64,000 nucleotides of DNA. It comes from Butyrivibrio sp. MC2013 (GTDB taxonomy: Bacteria; Bacillota; Clostridia; Lachnospirales; Lachnospiraceae). Within the stretch, counting starts at the first letter, position 1; every line of letters begins with the position of its first letter. Positions 56,602 to 64,000 of the stretch are shown here, one piece after another. The stretch lies in the NCBI RefSeq assembly GCF_000424585.1, contig NZ_AUKE01000006.1, forward strand, positions 124,001 through 188,000. Reading direction: 5' to 3'. The translations under genes and the position numbers were made by a program. A model generated the notes under the pieces. That model did not search any database, was not told the DNA's origin, and saw nothing but the letters and a program-made list of their open reading frames with translations.

Positions 56602-57863
56602 AAATGCCTCTTAATAAATATGTTCAAAACTATAGCTCCCATGAGCATAAGAGCCAGGAGAAGGTTGCATACAAGATACTGATACACAGCACCGTCAAGG
56701 CCAAGTGCAGGGACCAGAATGCCGCCTGATAATACGCATATAATAGCAGCCAAGCCATATGATACAGCAATGGCCGTAGTCTTTGTCATGGAAGTGAGTA
56801 CAGCGCTCCCAAAGCTGGCCAGGGCATAAAATGAACCGCCCATAAGCAGCAGGATAAACTCTCTTCTATAAGGACCAAGGTCTGTATGATAAAAAACAGA
56901 GAGCACCGGTATCCCTATAAGGCTTCCTGCCAGTACGATCACAACTCCCATGGCTATGACCATTAGGACAAGCCTGAACACGAGAGAGCCAAAGGCCCTT
57001 CGGTCATCTATGTACAAGCCCGCAAGCCTGCCAAGAACCGGCCTGTAGACTGAATTCGCCAGTATCAGTATCACAAAGGAAGGCATGATCAGATATCCGA
57101 ATATGGCCTGGGATGCATCGTCCATATATAGGTCTATGCTGTATTTGGGAGCATTGCCCACATAATTGCCCACGACTCCCGCCAGGGCAAGAGGAGCACA
57201 TGCTATGAGTATCCCCCTGATGCCTGATAGGCCCGGCATGGATATCTTCTCTCCCATAAAGGGATAGGTCAGTCCCAGGAAGATGGCCGTTGCCAGATAA
57301 CTGAATATGGTCACAACAAGGAGTATTGTAACAAGTCTCATGCCAGTGAAGGTCAGAATGCAGAATAATGCTGTAGAAAGAGACAGACGCAGGGCATATA
57401 TACCTGCAGCCAGTGTGAGATAGCCCTTTTTCTGGTACATACCAAAAAAGACATCCTCCAGCATGCTGTCATTCTTCCACAGACAGATAAGGATTATAGC
57501 CACCATCTTGTACGGGCCGTAATCCCCGCTCCTGAATATTAGGTAAAGGGCCAAAAGGAGAAAGCTTACTGCCATGGTCAGGAGCCTTGTATGAAAGTAA
57601 TCATTAAAGCTATATCTGTCTTTGCTGTCACTGACCTGGTAATTTCTCACGCCGTACATGGTCATGACGCCGATTATGGTAGAGAGTGCATAACCTATAG
57701 AGAATATCCCTGCATCCGTCCCTGACATGGAAGCAGATATGAAGATCAGAATAAGCGCAGACTGAGCAGCACTGATGCCCTCAGCAATGAGATTGGTCAT
57801 AAAATCCCTGCGCAGGCTATGTTTCTTTACTATTCGCCCCAGCAGGGCAGTATTTCCACTCAT
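56598..57863 (-). CDS. Wzx-like oligosaccharide flippase (polysaccharide biosynthesis protein)
   Basis: 421 residues with 12-14 hydrophobic segments, as in the MOP-superfamily polysaccharide exporters. The N-terminal part ISAAQSALILIFISASMSG and the mid-protein GNAPKYSIDLYMDDASQAIFGYL are typical of Wzx-type flippases. It would move lipid-linked sugars to the outer face. It touches the GT2 gene upstream (start directly after that stop codon) and overlaps the GtrII gene downstream by 4 bp. Confidence 0.85.
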   Translation of the reverse strand: MSGNTALLGRIVKKHSLRRDFMTNLIAEGISAAQSALILIFISASMSGTDAGIFSIGYALSTIIGVMTMYGVRNYQVSDSKDRYSFNDYFHTRLLTMAVSFLLLALYLIFRSGDYGPYKMVAIILICLWKNDSMLEDVFFGMYQKKGYLTLAAGIYALRLSLSTALFCILTFTGMRLVTILLVVTIFSYLATAIFLGLTYPFMGEKISMPGLSGIRGILIACAPLALAGVVGNYVGNAPKYSIDLYMDDASQAIFGYLIMPSFVILILANSVYRPVLGRLAGLYIDDRRAFGSLVFRLVLMVIAMGVVIVLAGSLIGIPVLSVFYHTDLGPYRREFILLLMGGSFYALASFGSAVLTSMTKTTAIAVSYGLAAIICVLSGGILVPALGLDGAVYQYLVCNLLLALMLMGAIVLNIFIKRHL

Positions 57864-58805
57864 TTATCTGTCTTCCTCAAATCCTTTTTTCTCCCTGACT
57901 ATATACTGGGGCTTCTTGCTGGTACACATATACTGCCTGCCGATATACTCTCCAACTTCGCCTATGCAAAAGAGTATGATGCCACCAATAAAGGCGATAA
58001 AGGCTATAGTGGAGCTGTAGCCCGCTTGTATAGCGGGATTGAGGATCTTTCTGATGATAGTCACTATTGCAAAGAGTATGCCAAGTGCCGCAAATATAAA
58101 TCCGCTGGCTGTGGCAAATCTAAGAGGCAATATGGAAAAAGAGGTAAAGCCGTTAAACCATAGTCCCAAAAGCTTTTTAAGAGTATAGCCGCTGGATCCT
58201 GCTGCCCTCTTTCTCTGCTCTGCAGGGAGATTTACAGCATTGTGTGTGATACGGAATATCAGCCCTGAAATATATGGATAAGGACCATCGTATCTGACCA
58301 TATTCTCAGCCACATAAGCCCTCATGCAAAAGAAGCTGGCTGTCTCCACACCCTTGGGCTTTTCTGTGAGTATCCTGGCCATATGGGCATTGATCCTGGA
58401 GGTAAAATTCCTAAAGCCGTTTTGCTGTACCTTATTGTACTTGGCAAATACAACATCTGCTCCGTCATCTATAGCCCTGATAAAATTAGGGATTTCTTCA
58501 ACAGGAGCCTGCCCGTCATCATCCATGCAAAAGACGTAATCTCCGCTTATCTCCTTAAGACCTGCCAGTATAGCAGATGCCTGGCCAAAGTTTTTGGAAA
58601 AGCCTATAGCTTTTACCTTGGGATCTTCAGCTGCAAGGTTGCTGATAGTCTGCCAGGTGCCATCTCCGGAACCGTCATCTACCAGGATGACCTCATGATC
58701 CATTTCAAGGCTGCTCTCTGATACTACTTTAGATATTTCATTTACTACATTACCTATGGTATCTACGCATTTATAACAGGGTATTACAAATGATATCTTC
58801 TTCAT
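57864..58805 (-). CDS. GtrB-like GT2 glycosyltransferase
   Basis: 313 residues. FVIPCYKCVDTIGN at the start, VDDGSGDGTW, and FCMDDDGQAP for the metal site, then two membrane segments (about 228-255 and 262-290). It resembles GtrB/DPM1-type polyprenyl-phosphate hexose synthases. It is followed with no gap by the flippase and GtrII genes: a three-gene surface-glucosylation cassette analogous to, but not the same as, phage gtrABC. The RBS before its ATG is weak. The NeuD-like gene lies 135 bp upstream. Confidence 0.88.
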   Translation of the reverse strand: MKKISFVIPCYKCVDTIGNVVNEISKVVSESSLEMDHEVILVDDGSGDGTWQTISNLAAEDPKVKAIGFSKNFGQASAILAGLKEISGDYVFCMDDDGQAPVEEIPNFIRAIDDGADVVFAKYNKVQQNGFRNFTSRINAHMARILTEKPKGVETASFFCMRAYVAENMVRYDGPYPYISGLIFRITHNAVNLPAEQRKRAAGSSGYTLKKLLGLWFNGFTSFSILPLRFATASGFIFAALGILFAIVTIIRKILNPAIQAGYSSTIAFIAFIGGIILFCIGEVGEYIGRQYMCTSKKPQYIVREKKGFEEDR

Positions 58806-58903
58806 AATCTATGTCTATCTACTTTCTGTATATTATTAATACTGCCAGCTAAATGCTTACAGCTTATGAGCTACGCTTGCAAACAGTAATGTCACCCCAG
58901 GAA

Positions 58904-58964
58904 AAAATCATCTCTCCTGTATGTACGACCTAGGCGAAAATCATCTCTCCAATATGTACGACCT
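58904..58964. repeat. Tandem duplication at the end of the NeuD-like gene
   Basis: AAAATCATCTCTCC-NN-TATGTACGACCT occurs at 58904 and again 33 bp later at 58937, with differences only in the two N positions. The second copy encodes the last residues and stop of the acyltransferase (SYILER), the first copy is an extra 3' copy outside the gene. A period divisible by three means the duplication would keep the reading frame if the stop were lost. Confidence 0.75.
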
Positions 58965-59609
58965 GGGAGGTACTATAGTCTGACCCGACTCTGTATCATG
59001 CCTGACATATGCAGCTGCTCCCACAAAGGTCCTGTCAGCCACTGTTATCCTGTTCTTTAGCACGCTTCCGGCTCCGATATAGCAATGGTCACCTATGGAA
59101 GCATAACCGCAAAAGGTGGCATTGGGTGCAATATTGCTAAAACTACCAATGTGATTATTGTGAGGAAATACCGCCCCCGGCCATACTATATTGCAATCTC
59201 CGATATGGCTGTCATAGCCTATGGAAACATTCTGCATGATGATATTGCCATGTCCTATCTCTTCGAGATAATCTGTATCACAGTCAATTATATTGGGAAA
59301 TTCATAGCCCATTTCCAAAAGATGACTAAACTTCTCCCTCCTGATATCAAACATAGGGCTTCCGATAAAGCCCAAAACAGCACCGCATTCTCCCTGGGGA
59401 CATATCTCTATCATCCTGGAAGTAGGTATAACCCTCTCTCCCATAAAGAGCGGTGCCTTGGGATCATAGTACTCGTCGTCCACGCAAAACGCCCTGACTG
59501 CCCCATTATTCCTTTGGATCATCTGATATACTATAGCGGCAAAATCACCTGTACCGACTATTACAAGTTCTTTGCCATATGCAGAATCTTTAGCAAATCC
59601 TTTAGACAT
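58941..59609 (-). CDS. PglD/NeuD-like sugar O/N-acyltransferase
   Basis: 222 residues. The N-terminus has a Rossmann-like GTGDFAAIVYQMI motif, as in PglD/NeuD proteins, and the C-terminus is a left-handed beta-helix of hexapeptide repeats (IGYDSHIGDCN, IAPNATFCGYASIGDHCYIGAGSVLKN). The expected His of the active site may be in FPHNNHIG. Enzymes of this type acetylate amino sugars such as UDP-bacillosamine precursors or sialic acid. The ATG at 59609 has GGGGAG just before it. It sits next to a DegT-like aminotransferase, which fits amination followed by acylation. Its 3' end is duplicated. Confidence 0.85.
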   Translation of the reverse strand: MSKGFAKDSAYGKELVIVGTGDFAAIVYQMIQRNNGAVRAFCVDDEYYDPKAPLFMGERVIPTSRMIEICPQGECGAVLGFIGSPMFDIRREKFSHLLEMGYEFPNIIDCDTDYLEEIGHGNIIMQNVSIGYDSHIGDCNIVWPGAVFPHNNHIGSFSNIAPNATFCGYASIGDHCYIGAGSVLKNRITVADRTFVGAAAYVRHDTESGQTIVPPRSYILER

Positions 59610-59730
59610 TTTCTCTCCCCATAAAAGCCCATCCACTCCACTTTTGCATTATCTCATTCTTTAAGATAAATGTCATCTGCGAAGCTTGTCCAACCAGTTT
59701 CACATAAGAAAGCAGGGGACTGTATCTATC

Positions 59731-60696
59731 CTATATAAGCTCCCGTATGATTGAAATGATACTATGCATATCCTCTTCATCATATCTCTGGTCCACAGGA
59801 AGATTCAGAGTATATTTGGACAGGAAGTATTCATCCGTACCCTCATATGCCTTATCCAGGGTATCCTCCCACAGGGTAGGTACAAATACTCCTTTGGACA
59901 CAAGCTCTTTTTTTATATCCTTTCCGATATTTAGTGGATAAAGATAGGGAACGGCCTTATCATCCATTGTCAGCTTTAGGAGGTTATCGTTCCCAAAAGC
60001 CTCATCAAGGATGCGATAATTATTCCTTCGCGCATCCCTTATCCTCTCGTAATCAATTGCCTTTACCAGCTGCCTGGTGAGTGCAGATGCGGATAATCTG
60101 TCTGATGCTATTATCTCATCCACTTCTTTCTTGCGTTGATACCATGGACCTGTCCCGGAAGTCCTGCTTCCTATCAGGTAATCCGCTATATCCAGCCCCG
60201 GATGACAGGGAAGATCATAAGCCTCCAGCTTCCACCCCAGGACAAAAGCTCCATCGGGCACGCCAAAGAACTTCTTATAAGCATAGAAGTTAAGTACATT
60301 ATCCTTAAACACAGGCTCTTCATAAAAGGCCTGACAGTTATCTATAATAAGCTTCATCCCGCTGTCCTTATACTCATCAATGTTACGTCTGCACAGGCCG
60401 TAATAATTGACGATAAGAGCAGCATCCTCATCTCCTATTTCTGATACCGGCAGCTCTATAGTCAGGTCTTTTCTCACGTGATAATAAGATACCTGAACAC
60501 CGCTTCTCTCAATATATGCCTTGGTTGATGGACAAAAGAACCTTGGAAGAAACAGCCTCTTTATCCCAAGCTGCTGTATACAATAATAAACTGCAGTCTT
60601 ACCGCTATTGTAATACTGCTTCTGATCACTGCTATAATCATGGTATTCATTTCCCGTCAATTCTTCAAAGGGAAGAAATCCACCAAATGTTTTCAT
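59731..60696 (-). CDS. DegT-like PLP-dependent aminotransferase, divergent and short
   Basis: 321 residues, shorter than the 370-400 usual for DegT proteins. YNSGKTAVYYCIQQL corresponds to the phosphate-binding start, LIIDNCQAFYEE to the Asp that contacts PLP, and YAYKKFFGVPDGAFVLG to the Schiff-base Lys region. It is distantly related to the DegT gene at 51436. It likely aminates a sugar or a carbonyl precursor for the acyltransferase encoded 121 bp downstream. The Lys position is less certain because two Lys stand side by side. Confidence 0.75.
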   Translation of the reverse strand: MKTFGGFLPFEELTGNEYHDYSSDQKQYYNSGKTAVYYCIQQLGIKRLFLPRFFCPSTKAYIERSGVQVSYYHVRKDLTIELPVSEIGDEDAALIVNYYGLCRRNIDEYKDSGMKLIIDNCQAFYEEPVFKDNVLNFYAYKKFFGVPDGAFVLGWKLEAYDLPCHPGLDIADYLIGSRTSGTGPWYQRKKEVDEIIASDRLSASALTRQLVKAIDYERIRDARRNNYRILDEAFGNDNLLKLTMDDKAVPYLYPLNIGKDIKKELVSKGVFVPTLWEDTLDKAYEGTDEYFLSKYTLNLPVDQRYDEEDMHSIISIIRELI

Positions 60697-60821
60697 AACT
60701 TCTCCGATTAACTAAATATGGTATATATGACATAAAATTATGAAATCAAAGTCCTTACAAATCAAACAATATGATTGTAGCACAGATTGTGCAGTATCCA
60801 AAGACGCCACACAAAATAATA

Positions 60822-60860
60822 AGGTCTAACGAATTGATTCCTAGCCAATTCATTAGACCT
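60822..60860 (-). terminator. Terminator of the small membrane protein gene
   Basis: AGGTCTAACGAATTG (60822-60836) pairs with CAATTCATTAGACCT (60846-60860), one mismatch. On the minus strand TATTATTTTGTG follows. Confidence 0.75.
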
Positions 60861-60877
60861 GCTTTTAACACTATGAT

Positions 60878-61255
60878 CTATCGCTCTATACCATTAATGA
60901 TCAAAGAATAACTACCATATCCGTTATAAAGAATACTCTTATAGTATTCAATCTTTTCCGAAGAAGGCTCCTCTGTGGTCTCTAGGCTTAAAACGACCTC
61001 ATACTCATCATTTTCTTCATTATAATTTACATCTGCTTCAGCAAAAGAAACAAGTTCATCTGACTCAAACATCTCTTTCACACTCTTTGCTGTATAGCTT
61101 GCAAATTGCTGCGTATGCTCTGTAGAATCATTGGCCGATTCTGAAATATTATAATTCTCAGCAACAAGACGACTCTTAAACATATAAACAGTAATTCCCA
61201 GAACAGCTAATAGCACTACAATACAGAGTATTCCATATCGTTTTTTAATTTTCAT
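60878..61255 (-). CDS. Small membrane-anchored protein of unknown function
   Basis: 125 residues. A Lys-rich head and a membrane segment (about 8-26, GILCIVVLLAVLGITVYMF) precede an outer domain rich in Glu, Ser and Asn (DVNYNEENDEYEVVLSLETT). Not recognised. The minus-strand leader has an extended -10 TGTTATAAT (about 61302-61294) and the ATG is preceded by GGGGG. It is monocistronic with its own terminator and AT-rich compared with its neighbours. Confidence 0.65.
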   Translation of the reverse strand: MKIKKRYGILCIVVLLAVLGITVYMFKSRLVAENYNISESANDSTEHTQQFASYTAKSVKEMFESDELVSFAEADVNYNEENDEYEVVLSLETTEEPSSEKIEYYKSILYNGYGSYSLIINGIER

Positions 61256-61314
61256 AATACCCCCTGGTATATTAATAATATACTATTAGTAGTATTATAA
61301 CACACAATTGGTAT

Positions 61315-62445
61315 TTATCGGATAGAAAACACCATACTGAGAATCACTAAAGCTGCCAAGAATACTATGTTTATCACAGTAAAGACCAAAAGATATCTGC
61401 CTGTCTTGTCCTTATAAGCCTTACTATATGCCTTAAAGGAGATGAGGCTGGCCATGGATGCTATTAAACTACCCAGCCCGCCAACATTTACTCCCACTAA
61501 AAGTGCCTTGTAATTCTCAGTAAATCCTGACAGCATCAGGGTAGCAGGCACGTTACTGATAAACTGGCTGGCCACTATGGAAATAGCAAACTCCCTGCCA
61601 GATACAATGCTTTTTAAGAAGTCGCTCACAAAAGCAATCTTTCCCATATTGCCGGTAAAGATAAAGAATCCAACAAAGGTCAAAAGCAGGATATAATCTG
61701 CCTGCAAGAGGATCTTATAATCCATGCCTCCTACAATAACCAGGACTATGAGGGCCATGACTTGCCAGGGCACCACCCTTATAACAGAAAGCAGCGCAAT
61801 TAAAAACAAAAGCGCATATATAGCTATCTGAACAGGACTGCCAAAGCGGACTGTAAGTTCAGATCTACCCGCCCTGCTAAGAGCCCTAGTGCGTCCAGGG
61901 ATCAGAAGCAGTGCTGCTGCAAGGAGAAGTGCGGATACGACACTGTATGGGAGCATGGTCATGATAAACTCAGCTATACCCATACCCGTTACTCCGTACA
62001 GATAGAGATTCTGGGGATTGCCAATGGGAGTAAGCATACTGCCCAGATTGGCTGCAACAGTCTGTAATACTACCACAGGGATCATCATATCCTCTCTGCC
62101 GCAGTCTCTCAGTATCATAAGTGCAAAGGGGACAAATGTGATAAGAGCCACATCGTTGGTGATAAACATACTGCCTATAAAGCAGATAAAAACAAGCACC
62201 GCCGCCAGCTGCCCGCCGCTATGCACCTTACTCATCAGATAGCTTCCTATCTTCTCAAATACGCTATTTTCTTTAAAGCCCTGTATGATCACCATTAGGC
62301 CCCAGAGTATACCCAGCGACCTGAAATCTATATAATCCATATATGCACTGCCGGGCTTTACCCAAAAGGCAGAAATGACAGCCAGTATCCAGGCTATAAG
62401 GAGTACCTTGTCAGCCTTGATGATCTTTTTAATTATATTATTCAT
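61315..62445 (-). CDS. SLC13/ArsB-type anion permease
   Basis: 376 residues, 10-11 membrane segments. Two conserved hairpin motifs are visible, SMFITNDVALITFVPFALM and ANLGSMLTPIGNPQNLYLY, as in the SLC13/CitMHS/ArsB group (ion transporter superfamily). Substrate could be a dicarboxylate, sulfate or another anion; it cannot be told here. RBS is weak. It lies between the small membrane protein and the aldolase gene, 125 bp from the latter, and may move a precursor or product of that pathway, which is a guess. Confidence 0.85.
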   Translation of the reverse strand: MNNIIKKIIKADKVLLIAWILAVISAFWVKPGSAYMDYIDFRSLGILWGLMVIIQGFKENSVFEKIGSYLMSKVHSGGQLAAVLVFICFIGSMFITNDVALITFVPFALMILRDCGREDMMIPVVVLQTVAANLGSMLTPIGNPQNLYLYGVTGMGIAEFIMTMLPYSVVSALLLAAALLLIPGRTRALSRAGRSELTVRFGSPVQIAIYALLFLIALLSVIRVVPWQVMALIVLVIVGGMDYKILLQADYILLLTFVGFFIFTGNMGKIAFVSDFLKSIVSGREFAISIVASQFISNVPATLMLSGFTENYKALLVGVNVGGLGSLIASMASLISFKAYSKAYKDKTGRYLLVFTVINIVFLAALVILSMVFSIR

Positions 62446-62570
62446 TATCTTTTAAATCTTAATTTGCTTAATATTATGTTACTGCTGATACTATCCTAAA
62501 TTCATTCAAGGATAGTATTTCGCATATATTGGAGTTATATATTCCAAATATATATCTACATATAGGTATC

Positions 62571-63608
62571 TCAAATATATGTCTTTTTGAAATACTGCCT
62601 GAAGCTATAAGGATTGATATCCTTGTCCACAGGAAGTGTATCTGCTACAGCACCCAGAAGCTCGTAGTCCATAGACTTGCGATTCCTTTCAGCATATGCC
62701 AGGATCAGACGAAGGGGATCTACGTGCTTCTCCTCGCTGCATCTGTAGATGGCAGTCAGATAGCCTGAATGGAATCCCGCATAACCGCATATGAGATCCA
62801 AAGGATTCTGCGGCACCCTGTCTGTAGCATTTCTGATAAAGGTAAAGCCTGACTCCAGGAGCCTGGGGATATCTATGTCTATATCTATGCCCTCTCTTAG
62901 AGCTGTCATCACGAACATCTCTGTAGGTGTATTGCCTATGCTCCTGCCCAGTCCCTGGAAAGAGCAGTCAATAAGGTCAAAGCCTGCCTTGGCACATGCT
63001 ATGGAACTGCTGACTGCAAGGCCCAGATTATTATGTCCATGGAAGCCTATCTTGATATCACTGCGCTTCCTGATAGCCTCTCCATATGCCAATATCTCCT
63101 CTGTGAGCATACTGCCTGCAGAATCCACGATATATACACAGTCAGCACCTTCTTTGGCCAGGACCTCTCCTGCCTGTCCAAATTCTTCAGGACTGATGAT
63201 ATAGGTCTTCATAAAGTTTACAGCTACCATGAGGCTTCTCTCTTTGGCCCTCTTCACATAAGGCAGTGCCTCCATGATATCATCTGCATTCTGACCTATC
63301 CTGATAAAGGAGCCTCCATTGTCAGCCAAAAGGTCTATATCCTCAAGAGATGCAATACCGGGGATGCAAAAGAATCCAAACTTGGTCCCTGATAGTATCT
63401 CCCTTGCAGCATGCATATATTCAATATCCGTATTCAGTGACAGACCGTTCTCAGGGCTTGAAGCACCCAGTCCCTTGCCGTGTCCGATCTCCAGATAAGG
63501 GATACCCAGTCTCTCAATGGACTTGGCAGCCAGTCTCACATCATCACAGGAGAACTTAAAATCCACAGCATAGGATCCGTCTCTTATGGTAGTATCTAAT
63601 ATCTTCAT
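62571..63608 (-). CDS. HMGL-like aldolase (4-hydroxy-2-oxovalerate aldolase family)
   Basis: 345 residues. The N-terminus MKILDTTIRDGSYAVDFKFS holds the metal-binding Asp and catalytic Arg, and GFHGHNNLGLAVSSSIACA the two metal-binding His. IVDSAGSM and the C-terminal helical part fit the DmpG-type aldolases that cleave or form 4-hydroxy-2-oxo acids. No catechol-pathway genes are present; in surface-glycan loci such enzymes probably build unusual sugar acids or side chains. The ATG at 63608 has GAGAGG eight bases upstream; longer in-frame starts lack an RBS. Confidence 0.85.
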   Translation of the reverse strand: MKILDTTIRDGSYAVDFKFSCDDVRLAAKSIERLGIPYLEIGHGKGLGASSPENGLSLNTDIEYMHAAREILSGTKFGFFCIPGIASLEDIDLLADNGGSFIRIGQNADDIMEALPYVKRAKERSLMVAVNFMKTYIISPEEFGQAGEVLAKEGADCVYIVDSAGSMLTEEILAYGEAIRKRSDIKIGFHGHNNLGLAVSSSIACAKAGFDLIDCSFQGLGRSIGNTPTEMFVMTALREGIDIDIDIPRLLESGFTFIRNATDRVPQNPLDLICGYAGFHSGYLTAIYRCSEEKHVDPLRLILAYAERNRKSMDYELLGAVADTLPVDKDINPYSFRQYFKKTYI

Positions 63609-63796
63609 AGTCTTCCTCTCGTTAACAAGCATCATGTTCACCCATAAAAACAGGGTCTGTGACCATCGAAGCCTTTTATGCCACTCCACAGGATTATACC
63701 ATAATCTGCAATATGTGTTTAGCTACGTTGATGCAGAAGATTTTCCAGCATTTTCAATAAGTGCACGATGCTTGCTTCAATGATTTTTATATCCAA

Positions 63797-63842
63797 ATAA
63801 CTCCTAAGTAGGCTTTGCTTATTAAACCTACTTAGGAGTTAT
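63797..63842 (-). terminator. Terminator after the gene entering from the right edge
   Basis: ATAACTCCTAAGTAGG (63797-63812) pairs perfectly with CCTACTTAGGAGTTAT (63827-63842), 14-nt loop. On the minus strand TTGGATATAAAAATC follows, a weak T tail. Confidence 0.7.
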
Positions 63843-63884
63843 CATATCAAGATCATCAAAGACGGAGTTTTCCCCGTAATATAT

Positions 63885-64000
63885 TTAGTTTGGAGATATA
63901 CTCAGTTCTTCTACGACAGGCGATGCACCAAGGCTTCTTATACCTGCCATGCCGTTCATAAATGGGCGGTCATTATCTATGTAGCTGATAAGCTTATCAC
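63885..64000 (-). CDS. C-terminal fragment of an unidentified protein
   Basis: The last 37 codons of a minus-strand gene cut by the window edge; reading frame from 63998 to a TAA at 63885. The tail contains DNDRPFMNGMAGIRSLGASP and ends SISPN. I do not recognise it. A terminator follows. Its position upstream of the aldolase gene suggests it belongs to the same surface-glycan region. Confidence 0.55.
   Translation of the reverse strand, partial: DKLISYIDNDRPFMNGMAGIRSLGASPVVEELSISPN

Overview
This 64 kb window looks like chromosomal DNA of a Gram-positive anaerobe of the Clostridia, most likely a Lachnospiraceae member (Butyrivibrio-like). That is an inference from gene order and families: tig-clpP-clpX-engB, an ACT-protein/hom/aspartokinase operon, a clostridial-type GlnRS, DUF4250, DUF2225 and DUF6106 proteins, GGAGG-type ribosome binding sites and several TTG starts. 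I saw no rRNA or tRNA gene, CRISPR array, prophage, transposase or replication origin.

Region 1 (1-31 kb) is mostly housekeeping: the ClpB disaggregase (cut by the window edge), a response regulator, a NagD-like phosphatase and a very large SNF2 helicase in one minus-strand run, an HtrA protease, the protein-quality operon tig-clpP-clpX-engB, a CYTH protein with 4-alpha-glucanotransferase under a LacI/CcpA-type operator, a TetR regulator with a PfkB-like protein whose catalytic residues are changed, GlnRS, IMP dehydrogenase, threonine/lysine pathway genes and DapF. Several unusual palindromic repeats lie between or at the ends of these genes.

Region 2 (31-37 kb) is more AT-rich and accessory-like: a lipoprotein, two tandem S41-protease-like lipoproteins, a Phd/ParE-type toxin-antitoxin pair with a clear autoregulatory operator, and a secreted GH18 chitinase with crystallin and ricin-type lectin modules.

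Region 3 (37-64 kb) is a cell-surface glycan region: sugar epimerase, several GT2 glycosyltransferases, a UGM-like flavoprotein, two SGNH-type lipoproteins (one with its catalytic residues lost), a radical SAM/SPASM protein in an operon with a glycosyltransferase and a large membrane protein, two DegT-type aminotransferases, a GtrII-like glucosyltransferase, a flippase, a PglD/NeuD-like acyltransferase, and an aldolase of the 4-hydroxy-2-oxovalerate family. A chemoreceptor next to an orphan sugar-binding lipoprotein is embedded in it. Together these genes would make an unusual nucleotide or lipid-linked sugar, flip it, and decorate a surface polymer.

The most unusual non-coding features are a 259-bp fully foldable element at 49799-50057, a two-locus repeat at 18027-18118 and 25363-25442 whose stems differ but stay complementary, and an exact 55-bp hairpin repeat at 2594-2648 and 16889-16943.
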